A DNA stretch of 64,000 bases. Source: Streptacidiphilus sp. P02-A3a. GTDB taxonomy: Bacteria > Actinomycetota > Actinomycetes > Streptomycetales > Streptomycetaceae. The stretch spans positions 5,217,922-5,281,921 of the forward strand of contig NZ_CP048289.1 in the NCBI RefSeq assembly GCF_014084105.1, written 5' to 3'. This document shows, piece by piece, positions 35,250 to 44,047 of the stretch (position 1 is its first letter; each line of letters begins with the position of its first letter). The translations under genes and the position numbers were made by a program. Below the pieces are notes generated by a model, which saw only the letters and a list, made by a program, of their open reading frames with translations, did not search any database and was not told the DNA's origin.

Positions 35250-36464
35250 ATGGCACAGACACCGCTGCCGACGGAGACGGCACAGTGGCGCGCGGCCCAC
35301 ATCGCGTACTTCGGCGACGGCACCGACCAGTTGCTGCTGGACGCGGTCCGACCGGTCATCGAGCGCTGCGCCGGTCAGGTGCGGTCGAGCTACGTGCTGC
35401 GGCACTGGCGCCGGGGCCCGCACCTGCGGCTGGTGTTCCAGGCCGAACCGGCGGTCTTCACCGAGTTGGTGGAGCCCGCCGTGGCCGAGATCATCGGCGG
35501 GTACCTGCGGGAGCACCCGTCCACCGGCCCGGCGCCGGACGAGACCGCCCTGCTGCCGATGCACCGCCGTCTCGCCGAGGCCGAGCGCGAGCCGGGGCCG
35601 CTCTCCCCGTTCTACCCGGACAACTCGATCACCTGGGCCGAGCACGACCGCCGGATCGAGGTGCTCGGCTGCCCGGTCGGCGCGGACGAACTCGCGCTGT
35701 TCTACGACCGCACCAACGGGCTGCTCTTCCAGCAGCTGGAGGCGGTCGCCGCCGGGGTACCGCGCGAGACGCTGGCGCTGCGGCTGATGCTCGCCACCGC
35801 GCACATGCTCTGCCGCCATCCGGAGGACGCCTCGATCCGGCGCGGCTTCGTCTCCTTCCGCTCCCACGCCGAGGGCTACCTGAGCACCGTCGGGCCGCAG
35901 GTCCGGCAGGCCTTCGACCAGCGCTACACGGCCAACAGCGCGGTACTCACCGCACAGGTCCGCGCGGTCGTGGCGGCGTTCGACCACCCCGCCGCCGACA
36001 CCGCCCCCGAGCCGGGCGGCGCGCAGGGCGCGGACGACGCGGCGCTGCGCCGCTGGGTCGCGGCGATCGACCCGCTCGGCGGGCGCTGGACCGAGCTGTA
36101 CCTGGCCGGGGAGATCCCCGAGGCGGAGATCCCGGACGACGTGGAGAACGGCATCGGCGATCTGCTCGCCAACAGCCCGATGCACGAGGCGATCGCCGGA
36201 AACGTGGCGTACAAGCAGATGATGTACCGCGATCCGCGTTTCCTGCGGTACCGGCTGATGCTCAACTACACCTACCTCCACCTGTCCCGCCTCGGTATCC
36301 CGGGCCTCACCCGCTACCTGCTCTGCCACCTCGCCGCGAGCGCGGTGGAGGAGGTGTACGGCGTGAGCGCCCTGGAACTGGTCCTGGCCACCGTCTCGGC
36401 CTCGCCGAACGAACCGGTCCCGGCCGCCCCCGAGCCGCTGGAGCCGCTGGGGCCGCGCGGATGA
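35250..36464 (+). CDS. Putative [4+2] pyridine synthase (TbtD-like)
   Basis: 404 aa from ATG 35250, preceded by GAGGGA. A GTG at 35220 overlapping the upstream stop is a possible start 10 codons earlier. It carries the same SpaB C-terminal signature as its neighbour (YVLRHWRRGPHLRLVFQ) but is about 100 residues longer. It contains FYPDNSITWAEHDRR and a C-terminal NVAYKQMMYRDPRFLRYRLMLNYTYLHL. In thiopeptide loci the third LanB-type protein couples two dehydroalanines into the central six-membered ring and expels the leader. Position between elimination subunit and dehydrogenase matches tbtD. The function is inferred from order and family. Confidence 0.8.
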   Translation: MAQTPLPTETAQWRAAHIAYFGDGTDQLLLDAVRPVIERCAGQVRSSYVLRHWRRGPHLRLVFQAEPAVFTELVEPAVAEIIGGYLREHPSTGPAPDETALLPMHRRLAEAEREPGPLSPFYPDNSITWAEHDRRIEVLGCPVGADELALFYDRTNGLLFQQLEAVAAGVPRETLALRLMLATAHMLCRHPEDASIRRGFVSFRSHAEGYLSTVGPQVRQAFDQRYTANSAVLTAQVRAVVAAFDHPAADTAPEPGGAQGADDAALRRWVAAIDPLGGRWTELYLAGEIPEAEIPDDVENGIGDLLANSPMHEAIAGNVAYKQMMYRDPRFLRYRLMLNYTYLHLSRLGIPGLTRYLLCHLAASAVEEVYGVSALELVLATVSASPNEPVPAAPEPLEPLGPRG

Positions 36465-37771
36465 ACTCGGAAGCACCGGAGCCGGACCCGGCCGAGTACC
36501 TGGGCCCCACCGAGACCGGCGGGGCCGCCGCCCGCCGCTACCACGCCCGGTACGGCAGCGTGCTGCCCGCGATCGACCTGGCCGCGGGCAACACCGCGCC
36601 CAGGCACCACCCCGGGGCTCCGCTGGTCCGGCTGCCGTTTCCCCCCTTCGCGTCGGCCCCGACGGCCGGGCCCGAGAGCCTCGGTCGGCTGCTGGCGCTG
36701 CTGTACGGGGTGACCAGGATCGACTGGTCTCTCGCGGGCGTCGCCGGCAACCGGCCGGTGCCCTCCGGCGGGGGCGCCTACCCCGGCGAGGTCTACCTGG
36801 CGACGGCCGCCGGTCTGCACCACTACCTGCCGACCACCCACGCCCTGGAGCGCCTCTCCGGCGCGGACCTGCGCCCGGAACTGACCGGCTGCCTCGCCGA
36901 ACCCCCGTCCCAGCAGCCGGAGTTGATACTGCTGATCACCGCCCGCCAGGACGCCAACCTGGCCCGGTACGGCCCCTTCGGCCACCGCTTGCAGGCCCTC
37001 GACACCGGTGTGCTGGCCGGTCAGGCACTGACCCTGCTGGACTCGGCGGGGGCGGCACCGGCGGCGCACACCCACTTCGCGGACCAGCCGCTGAACCGGC
37101 TGCTCGGCCTCGACCCCACGGCCGAGAGCGTGCACGTGGTCGTCACCTCCGGCTCGGCGGCCGACCTGGCGCCCACCCGCGCGGTCCTGGACCGCCGCTC
37201 CGCCCGGTCCGGCTTCGAGCCGACCGCCGTCCCCTCGGCGCAGCTGGCCGAGCTGCTGGACCGGGCCGCCCTCCCGGTGCCGCTGGACCACCCCGGCGGC
37301 CCCGGTGCCCACGGCGCCGCCGCCGAGCTGTACTGCGTGGCGGGCCGGGTGTCCGGGCTGGATCCCGGCTGCCACCGCCGGGATCCGGGCTCGGGCGAGC
37401 TCCGGCTGACGGCCCCGGGTACGACGCCCCGCGACCTGTACCCGCCCGGCGGGCCCGGCGAGCTGGCCGGGTTCGAGGCCGCGTGCGCGGTGCTGGTCGT
37501 CGGCGACTACGAGCAGGGGTATCCGCTGTACGGCGACCGCTGGTACCGGATGCTCAACATCCGCGCCGGGATCGTCGGCCAGCGCGTCGGCCTGGCCGCC
37601 GCCCGGGCGGGCCTCGGCGCGGGGCTGCGCTGCGACTTCGTCACCGAGCGGACGGACGCCGCGCTCGGCGCCCCGCCCGGCCGCACCGCGCTGCTCAGCG
37701 TGCTCGTCGGCCGCGAACGCGGCCACGGAGCACCGTCGGACCCGTTGATCCTCGTCGGAGGCCATCCTTGA
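36461..37771 (+). CDS. SagB-type azoline dehydrogenase (nitroreductase fold), copy 2 (TbtE-like)
   Basis: 436 aa from ATG 36461, overlapping the upstream stop (ATGA). The first half has VTRIDWSLAGVAGNRPVPSG and GGAYPGEVYLATAAGLHHY. The second half has ACAVLVVGDYEQGYPLYGDR and NIRAGIVGQRVGLAAARAGL, typical of tandem nitroreductase-like dehydrogenases in azole-containing RiPP loci. It is only distantly similar to copy 1. Its place right after the pyridine synthase and before the F protein and YcaO matches tbtE, so this is the better candidate for the standard thiazoline oxidase. Confidence 0.82.
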   Translation: MNSEAPEPDPAEYLGPTETGGAAARRYHARYGSVLPAIDLAAGNTAPRHHPGAPLVRLPFPPFASAPTAGPESLGRLLALLYGVTRIDWSLAGVAGNRPVPSGGGAYPGEVYLATAAGLHHYLPTTHALERLSGADLRPELTGCLAEPPSQQPELILLITARQDANLARYGPFGHRLQALDTGVLAGQALTLLDSAGAAPAAHTHFADQPLNRLLGLDPTAESVHVVVTSGSAADLAPTRAVLDRRSARSGFEPTAVPSAQLAELLDRAALPVPLDHPGGPGAHGAAAELYCVAGRVSGLDPGCHRRDPGSGELRLTAPGTTPRDLYPPGGPGELAGFEAACAVLVVGDYEQGYPLYGDRWYRMLNIRAGIVGQRVGLAAARAGLGAGLRCDFVTERTDAALGAPPGRTALLSVLVGRERGHGAPSDPLILVGGHP

Positions 37772-39228
37772 TCCCGCTCGACCACGCTCCTCGGCTGCGC
37801 CCCGACGTGTTCCTGGTACCCAGTGGACGCGGCACCGGCTACGTCCGTTCCAGTCACGGGACGGACCTGATCGCCGCGCCGGGGATCGCCGCCTGGCTCG
37901 ACCGACTCGCCCCGTTCCTGGACGGCACCCGGACGGTGGCGCAGCTGCTCGACGGCCTGGACGACGCCCGCCGCCCGGTGGTGCACGGCGTCCTGGACCG
38001 CCTCGACGCGCACGGCCTGCTGGAGGACGCCGCGGATCCGGGTCCGGCCGGGCGGGCCTCGGCGTACACGGCGCTGCGGGTGCTGCTGCTCGCGGCCCCG
38101 TCCGTCGGCCCGCTGCTCGCCGACGCGCTGCGGCTGACCGGCGTCGGCGAGGTCACCGTGGTCACCGACCAGGACCGGGCCGAGGCCGCGGCGGGCAGCG
38201 GGCAGTACGACGCGCTGCTGCTGCTCACGGCCGCCGCCGACCCCGACCGGGTCTCCCGGCTCGACGAGCTGTGCCGCCGTCACCGGCTGTGGTTCGCCCC
38301 GGCCGTCGGTGACGCCGACGCCTGGTGGATCGGGCCGATGCTCGCCCCCGGCCCGGGCCGCCCCGAGGGCGGCTGGCTCGGTGCCTGGCTGCGCCTGCAC
38401 GGCAGCGCCGCACCCGCGTGCGCGCCGCAGGGCTTCGATCCCGCCGGGAGCGTCGAGGTGGCCGCGTCCCTGCTCGTGCACGGGTTCCAGCACGCCCTGA
38501 CCGCCGATGCCCGCGCCGCCGAACCCGACCGCCTGGTCCGGCTGGATCCGGCCGCGCTGACCACCGGTCGGCACCACTACCGGCCGCATCCGGCGGCGCT
38601 GGCGGCGGCCCCGGAGGGTGAGGCGGAGTTCCGCGCGAAGATCGAGGCCCTGCGCACCGGACCGGTCCTTGACCCGGAGGAGTTCTCGCGGCGCGCCGCC
38701 GACTGCGTCGACCCGCGGGCCGGGCTGATCGCGGCGCTGGACGAGGAGGGCCTGCCGCAGTTCCCCCGGCGCGCCTGCACCGCGCTCGTCCGCGACCCGG
38801 CCGCCGGTGGGACCGAGCACCGCGTCTACGGCACCGGCGCGGACTTCACCTCGGCGCGGGTCGGTGCCGCCCGGCGGGCGCTGGCGGTCTACGGCCAGTC
38901 GGCGGCGGATCCCCGCCGGTACACCCCGACGCCCGCCGGTCCGGCGGTGTGGGGCTGGTGCCCGGAGACCGGTGCGGTCCAGCTGGTCCCGGCGGCGGCG
39001 GTCTACGGACGCGGTCGGCGCGCGCCGCGCGGCCTCGGCTCCGGCGGCACCCTGGCCGAGGCGGTCGCGGCGGCCCGCCGCGACCTGCGCGGCAGCGCCA
39101 CGCGTGGCCCCGGGACCATCCCCACCCTGATCGTCCCGCTCGATCACGACCCGGCCGCCACCCGGGTCCTGCCCTACCTGGTGCGGGCCGTCCCGCAAGC
39201 CGTGAAAGCCGTGAACGCCGATGCCTGA
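37768..39228 (+). CDS. RiPP leader-binding F protein (ocin-ThiF-like, TbtF-like), long form
   Basis: 486 aa from TTG 37768. That start overlaps the previous stop (TTGA) and has GGAGG at 37757-37761, 6 bases upstream, so the rare TTG is well supported. Residues 1-90 (RLRPDVFLVPSGRG, FLDGTRTVAQLLDGL, LDRLDAHGLLED) form a likely RRE. Residues 100-230 form a degenerate E1-like fold (TALRVLLLAAPSVGPLLADAL, VTVVTDQDRA). A C-terminal domain follows with DCVDPRAGLIAALDEE and GTGADFTSARVGAARRAL. F proteins deliver the leader to a fused E1-YcaO cyclodehydratase, which is the next gene, overlapping by 8 bases. Confidence 0.82.
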   Translation: MIPLDHAPRLRPDVFLVPSGRGTGYVRSSHGTDLIAAPGIAAWLDRLAPFLDGTRTVAQLLDGLDDARRPVVHGVLDRLDAHGLLEDAADPGPAGRASAYTALRVLLLAAPSVGPLLADALRLTGVGEVTVVTDQDRAEAAAGSGQYDALLLLTAAADPDRVSRLDELCRRHRLWFAPAVGDADAWWIGPMLAPGPGRPEGGWLGAWLRLHGSAAPACAPQGFDPAGSVEVAASLLVHGFQHALTADARAAEPDRLVRLDPAALTTGRHHYRPHPAALAAAPEGEAEFRAKIEALRTGPVLDPEEFSRRAADCVDPRAGLIAALDEEGLPQFPRRACTALVRDPAAGGTEHRVYGTGADFTSARVGAARRALAVYGQSAADPRRYTPTPAGPAVWGWCPETGAVQLVPAAAVYGRGRRAPRGLGSGGTLAEAVAAARRDLRGSATRGPGTIPTLIVPLDHDPAATRVLPYLVRAVPQAVKAVNADA

Positions 39229-41305
39229 GACCGCCCTGCTCCCCGATGTCCGCCTGCGCCACGACGGCGGCCTGCTCGGCCTGGCCCTGGCCCAACGGCT
39301 GGCGGCCGCGCCGCCGTTGCCGGGCTTGTCGGCCCCGGTGCGGTTGCTCGCGGCCGACACCGCCGACGCCGGGGCGGCCCTCGCCGACACCCTGCGCGCC
39401 GAAGCGACCGAAGCACCCAGAGCATTCAGAGCACCTGAAGCACCAGAAGCACCCGAAGCACCAGAAGTGACCGAAGTGACCGGAGCGACCGGAGCGACCT
39501 GGGCCACCGGAGCGCCCGGCGCCCCCGGGGCCTGGCTGCCGGTGGTCGCGGAGCTCGACCGGATCGTCATCGGTCCGCTGGTCCGCCCCGGGCTGCCCGG
39601 CTGCGACCGCTGCCTCGCCGCCCGCCGCGCCGGGGCGCGCGCGGACGCGGCCGAGGACGCGGCGCTCCGCGCGGCCTACGGGGACCGGCTCTCCGGCCGG
39701 GTCTCGCCGCTGCTGACCCCGCTGGCCGCCGCGCTCGCCGCCACCCTGACGCTGCGGGCGGTCTCCGACGGAGCACCGGCCACGGCCACGATGATCCGGT
39801 TGAGCGACCACCGGATCAGCCGTCACCCGTTCCTGCCCGATCCGCACTGCCCCCACTGCGGCGGCCTGCCCGAGGACTCCCCGGCGCTGGCCACCGTCGC
39901 CCGGGCCGCCCGGGTCAAGCCCGACCCCGCCGTGCTGCGCGTCCGCGACCTCCGCACCGAGGCAGCCGCGCTGGAGGCCCGCTACGTCGACGACGAGACC
40001 GGCGTGATCAAGGGCCTCCAGCCGCGCGGCCTGCACGCGGTGCCCTTCGCCGAGGCGAAGGTGGGGCCGCCGGAGTCGGTCGACGGCGGCTACGGCCGGG
40101 CGCTGGACTTCCGCAGCGCCCGGGTCACCGCCGTCGCCGAGGCGCTGGAACGGCTCGGCGGTGGTCGCCCGGGCGGCAGGCGCACCCACGTGCGGGCCTG
40201 CCACCGCGAGCTCGCCGCCCGGGACCCGGAGGGCGTGCTCGACCCGGCCAGCGTCGGCGGCCATGATCCGGACCGGTACCGGCAGTCCGGTTTCCCCCTC
40301 CAGCGCTACCACCCCGACCTGGTCATGCCCTGGGTCTGGGGCTACTCGCTCACCCGCGAGCGGCCGGTCCTGGTGCCCGAGAGCCTGGCCTACTACCGGG
40401 TCGGCAGGCACACCCCGCAGGACCGCGCCTTCGTCTCCGAGATCTCCAACGGCTGCGCGCTCGGCGGCTGCCTGGAGGAGGCGGCGCTGTACGGGCTGCT
40501 GGAACTCGCCGAGCGTGACGCCTTCCTGGTCACCTGGTACGCCCGGATGCCCGCGCCCGCCGTCGACCTGCACAGCGCCCGTGACCGCAGGCTCGGCCTG
40601 CTCGCCGACCACATCCGCGAGCGCACCGGCTACCGGGTCGAGGTGTTCGACGTGACCGGCGCGGAGGGCATCCCCAGCTTCTGGGCCGCCGCCAGGAACA
40701 CCGGGCCGGACAGCGTGGACCGCCCCAGCGTGCTCTGCGCGGGCGGCTCCGGCCTTGACCCGGAACGCGGCATCTTCGGCGCGCTGCACGAGCTGATCAC
40801 CGCGATCGAGGCCTATCAGATCATCTATCCGCAGCGCCACGCGGACGCCGCGCGGATGCGCGAGGACCCGGAACTGGTCCGGCTGATGGACGACCACGCG
40901 CTGCTGTACTGCGACCCGCTGGCCGCGCGCCGCCTCGACTTCCTGCTCGACCCGGACGGCCGGGGCCCGGAGGCCCGCCCGCGCCGGGACCTCCGCGAGC
41001 TCACCGAGCAGTACGCCTGGCCCCGCCACACCGACCTGCGCGCGGACCTGGACGAGCTGGTCGGCCGCTTCGCCGCGAACGGCCTGGAAGCGATCATCGT
41101 CGACCAGACCACCCCGGTCCACGCCGAGTCCGGCCTCTCCTGCGTCAAGGCGCTGGTCCCCGGCCTGCTGCCGATGACCTTCGGCCACCACCTGCGCCGG
41201 ATCGACGGACTCGACCGGGTGCTCACCCTCCCCCGCACGCTCGGCCGGACCGACCGGCCGCTGACCCCGGACGAGGTCAATCCGCACCCCCACCCGTTCC
41301 CCTGA
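39221..41305 (+). CDS. Fused E1-like/YcaO cyclodehydratase (TbtG-like)
   Basis: 694 aa. Residues 1-230 are a degenerate E1-like region with two zinc-type pairs, Cys128/Cys131 (CDRC) and Cys210/Cys213 (CPHC). Residues 250-694 are the YcaO ATP-dependent domain (EARYVDDETGVIKGLQ, ARVTAVAEALERLGG, NGCALGGCLEEAALYGLLELAERD, AGGSGLDPERGIFGALHELI), ending in the proline-rich PHPHPFP tail typical of active YcaO enzymes. It phosphorylates the backbone amide oxygen so that Cys side chains close to thiazolines. A low-complexity linker of short DNA repeats lies at about 39405-39530 (EAPEAPEAP, then TGATGAT). It is the last gene of the locus and converges on the ROK gene with 19 bases between. Confidence 0.93.
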   Translation: MPETALLPDVRLRHDGGLLGLALAQRLAAAPPLPGLSAPVRLLAADTADAGAALADTLRAEATEAPRAFRAPEAPEAPEAPEVTEVTGATGATWATGAPGAPGAWLPVVAELDRIVIGPLVRPGLPGCDRCLAARRAGARADAAEDAALRAAYGDRLSGRVSPLLTPLAAALAATLTLRAVSDGAPATATMIRLSDHRISRHPFLPDPHCPHCGGLPEDSPALATVARAARVKPDPAVLRVRDLRTEAAALEARYVDDETGVIKGLQPRGLHAVPFAEAKVGPPESVDGGYGRALDFRSARVTAVAEALERLGGGRPGGRRTHVRACHRELAARDPEGVLDPASVGGHDPDRYRQSGFPLQRYHPDLVMPWVWGYSLTRERPVLVPESLAYYRVGRHTPQDRAFVSEISNGCALGGCLEEAALYGLLELAERDAFLVTWYARMPAPAVDLHSARDRRLGLLADHIRERTGYRVEVFDVTGAEGIPSFWAAARNTGPDSVDRPSVLCAGGSGLDPERGIFGALHELITAIEAYQIIYPQRHADAARMREDPELVRLMDDHALLYCDPLAARRLDFLLDPDGRGPEARPRRDLRELTEQYAWPRHTDLRADLDELVGRFAANGLEAIIVDQTTPVHAESGLSCVKALVPGLLPMTFGHHLRRIDGLDRVLTLPRTLGRTDRPLTPDEVNPHPHPFP

Positions 41306-41324
41306 CCACCGCCCGCCGGGGGCG

Positions 41325-42410
41325 TCAGTCCAGCACCGCGCCCAGCACCGCCCCCAGCGCCTCGCCCGCGCCGAACCACGGACCGAGGACCAGCCCGGCC
41401 GCGCCCAGCGCGACCGCGCGCTCACCCGCCCGGGCCACCGTCACCTCGACCGCCTGCCAGTCCGGGTCCGGCGTCCGCGCGCGCAGCGCCGCCGCGACCC
41501 GGGCCCGCCAACGCTCCGGATCGGCCAGTACCGCCCGGCCGCCGAGCACCACCTGGTCCACGTCCAGCAGCCGGAGCAGGTTCGCCACGCCCACGCCGAG
41601 CAGGTCCGCGGCCAGGTCCGGGCGGTCCGCGTCGAGCGCGGCCCGGCACAGGGCCTCCAGGCAGCCCCGGCTGCCGCAGGCGCAGCGCGGCCCGGCCGGG
41701 TCGAGCACCTGGTGGCCGAACTCCCCGGCGTTGGTGCGGGCCCCGCGCTGTACCCGGCCGCCGAGGACGAGGCCCGCGCCGAGCCCGTCGTCCAGGTAGA
41801 CGAAGGCCCGGTCGGCGGATCCCGGCTGGCTGAGCACGCCCGCCGTGGTGTCCTTGTCGACGGCGACCGGCAGGTCGAGCCTGGCGGCGAGTTCGTCGCC
41901 GAGGGCGACGCCGTCCCAACCGGGCAGGCCGGTGGCCTGGTGCAGCACACCGGTGCGCTGGTCCAGCGGTCCGGGGCAGGCCACGCCGACGCCGAGCACC
42001 CGCTCGCGCGGCACCTGCGCGAGCACCGCCTCGATCCGCGCCGCCAGCAGGTCCATCACCTCGGACGGGGTCCAGCCGCGCTCGATCGGGGCCGAGGCCG
42101 CGGCGGCGACCCGGCCGCCGAGGTCGACCAGCAGCACGGTCAGCGCGGTGCGTCCGAGTTGCGCGCCGACCGCCCAGCGGGCCTGCGGTACCAGGCTGAG
42201 CAGGGTGCGCGGCTTGCCGCCGGTCGGTCGGCCGCGCCCGGACGGGGTGACCAGTCCCTCCTCGGTGAGCCGCCGGACGATCTTGCTGATCGCCTGCGCG
42301 GTGAGCCCGGTCGCCTCGGCCAGCTCCAGCTGGCTGGTCTCCCGCGCCGCCCGGATCCGCCGGAGGACGGCGGCGGTGTTGTGGTCGCGGAGGGCGGTGA
42401 GGTTGGCCAT
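41325..42410 (-). CDS. ROK-family transcriptional regulator
   Basis: 361 aa. An N-terminal MarR-like winged helix (SQLELAEATGLTAQAISKIVRRL) is followed by a ROK sugar-kinase-like domain with the zinc motif CACGSRGCLE. It probably senses a sugar or sugar phosphate. It is divergent from the Gfo/Idh oxidoreductase at 42466 (55 bases apart), its most likely target. The spacer holds a small GTT-4-AAC inverted repeat near 42449. It is not part of the thiopeptide locus, which it meets tail to tail. Confidence 0.9.
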   Translation of the reverse strand: MANLTALRDHNTAAVLRRIRAARETSQLELAEATGLTAQAISKIVRRLTEEGLVTPSGRGRPTGGKPRTLLSLVPQARWAVGAQLGRTALTVLLVDLGGRVAAAASAPIERGWTPSEVMDLLAARIEAVLAQVPRERVLGVGVACPGPLDQRTGVLHQATGLPGWDGVALGDELAARLDLPVAVDKDTTAGVLSQPGSADRAFVYLDDGLGAGLVLGGRVQRGARTNAGEFGHQVLDPAGPRCACGSRGCLEALCRAALDADRPDLAADLLGVGVANLLRLLDVDQVVLGGRAVLADPERWRARVAAALRARTPDPDWQAVEVTVARAGERAVALGAAGLVLGPWFGAGEALGAVLGAVLD

Positions 42411-42465
42411 GCTCCCAGTATGGGCCCGCTTGCGGCTTTATCCACACTGTTGTTTAACTGGGGGC

Positions 42466-43515
42466 ATGGACACTCCCCTGCACCGCGTCGGGCTGGTCGG
42501 CTACGGGCTGGCCGGTTCGGCCTTCCACGCCCCGCTGATCGCCACCACCCCCGGCCTGTCCCTGGCCGCCGTCGTCACCCGCGAAACCGAACGCGCGGCA
42601 CAGGCCCGCGCCGGGTATCCGGGGGTCGAGGTGGTCGACGCCATCGAACAGCTGTGGCCGCTGAACCTGGACCTGGTGGTGGTCGCCTCACCCAACCGGC
42701 TGCACGTCGCCCACGCGACCGCCGCGCTGGAGGCGGGCGTGGCGGTGGTCGTCGACAAGCCGCTGGCGGCGACCGCCGACCAGGCCCGGGCCCTGGCGGA
42801 CCGGGCGGAGGCGCTGGGGCTGCCGCTGAGCGTCTTCCAGAACCGGCGCTGGGACGGCGACTTCCTCACCGTCGCCGAGCTGGTGCGCGGCGGCAGGCTG
42901 GGCACGGTGCACCGGTTCGAGTCGCGCTTCGAGCGCTGGCGTCCGCAGCTCAAGGGCGGCTGGCGGGAGCTGGGCGACCCGGCCGAGGCGGGCGGGCTGC
43001 TGTACGACCTGGGCAGCCACCTGGTCGACCAGGCGCTGACCCTGTTCGGCCCGGCCACCGAGGTCTACGCCGAGCTGGACTGCCGCCGTCCGGGCGCGCT
43101 GACCGACGACGACGCGTTCGTGGCGCTGCGGCACGCCAACGGCACCCGCTCGCACCTGTGGATGAGCGCCGTCGCGGGCGATCTCGGGCCGCGCTTCCGG
43201 GTCCTGGGCAGTGACCGCGCCTACGTCGTCCACGGTCTGGACGGGCAGGAGGCGGCGCTGCGCGCGGGCCGGACCCCGGCCGATCCGGACTGGGGGGTGA
43301 CGCCCCCGGCGGAGTACGGCCTGCTCGGCGCGGGTGCGGACACCGCCGCGCAGCCGACCCTCGCGGGCGCCTACCAGCGCTACTACGCGGGCATGGCCGA
43401 GGCCCTGCACGGCAGGGCGCCGGTACCGGTGGACGCGCGGGACGCGGTCGCCTCGCTGACCGTCCTGGAGGCGGCCCGGCGGTCCGCCGCCGAGCAGCGG
43501 GTGGTGACCCTGTGA
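42466..43515 (+). CDS. Gfo/Idh/MocA-family oxidoreductase
   Basis: 349 aa. The N terminus HRVGLVGYGLAGSAFHAPLI is an NAD(P)-binding Rossmann fold. VVVDKPLAAT holds the EKP-type catalytic lysine motif (DKP here). GGLLYDLGSHLVDQAL is the conserved active-site GSHxxD segment. Such enzymes oxidise or reduce sugars and inositols. Its GTGA overlap with the next gene shows co-translation, and divergence from a ROK regulator fits a carbohydrate role. The substrate cannot be told. Confidence 0.92.
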   Translation: MDTPLHRVGLVGYGLAGSAFHAPLIATTPGLSLAAVVTRETERAAQARAGYPGVEVVDAIEQLWPLNLDLVVVASPNRLHVAHATAALEAGVAVVVDKPLAATADQARALADRAEALGLPLSVFQNRRWDGDFLTVAELVRGGRLGTVHRFESRFERWRPQLKGGWRELGDPAEAGGLLYDLGSHLVDQALTLFGPATEVYAELDCRRPGALTDDDAFVALRHANGTRSHLWMSAVAGDLGPRFRVLGSDRAYVVHGLDGQEAALRAGRTPADPDWGVTPPAEYGLLGAGADTAAQPTLAGAYQRYYAGMAEALHGRAPVPVDARDAVASLTVLEAARRSAAEQRVVTL

Positions 43516-44006
43516 CCGCGCGACCGGCGCCGACCACCCCGGAACTGGAGGAGCAGGAGCGGCGGTTGCGGCTGTCGCGGTTCGACAACGACGACGCCTG
43601 GCGGCTGGGCTGCCTGCTGGTCGGCCTGGCCCGCGAGCGCGGCCACGCCGTCACCGTGGACGTCCGGCGCGGCGAGCAGCAGCTGTTCCACTGCGCGCTG
43701 CCCGGCACCAGCGCCGACAACGACGCCTGGATCGACCGCAAGACCCGGGTGGTCCGCCGCTACGGCGCGAGTTCGTACCTGGTCGGGCAGCGGTTCCGGG
43801 ACGGCGGCAGCAGCTTCGAGGAGAAGTCGCGGCTCGACCCCGACCGCTTCGCCGCGCACGGCGGCGCCTTCCCGCTGCACGTCGCGGGCGTCGGCGTGGT
43901 GGGGACGGTCGCCGTCTCCGGTCTCCCGCAGCTGGACGACCACCTGCTGGTGGTCGAGGGCCTGGAGCGCTTCCTGGCCGACCCCGAGGCACGGCAAGCG
44001 GGATAG
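43512..44006 (+). CDS. UPF0303/HbpS-GlcG-like (heme-degrading domain) protein
   Basis: 164 aa from GTG 43512, overlapping the previous stop. The sequence SRFDNDDAWRLGCLLVGLARERGHAV, with IDRKTRVVRRYGASSY and PDRFAAHGGAFPLHVAGVGVVGTVAVSGLPQLDDH, matches the small GlcG/HbpS-like fold. Some members bind or degrade heme, and many sit beside sugar or organic-acid genes. Coupling to the Gfo/Idh gene suggests a shared, probably metabolic, role. No signal peptide is seen. Confidence 0.85.
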   Translation: MTARPAPTTPELEEQERRLRLSRFDNDDAWRLGCLLVGLARERGHAVTVDVRRGEQQLFHCALPGTSADNDAWIDRKTRVVRRYGASSYLVGQRFRDGGSSFEEKSRLDPDRFAAHGGAFPLHVAGVGVVGTVAVSGLPQLDDHLLVVEGLERFLADPEARQAG

Positions 44007-44047
44007 CCCGGGCCGCGGCGGCGGATCCGGCTCCGGTCGGCCGTCGG

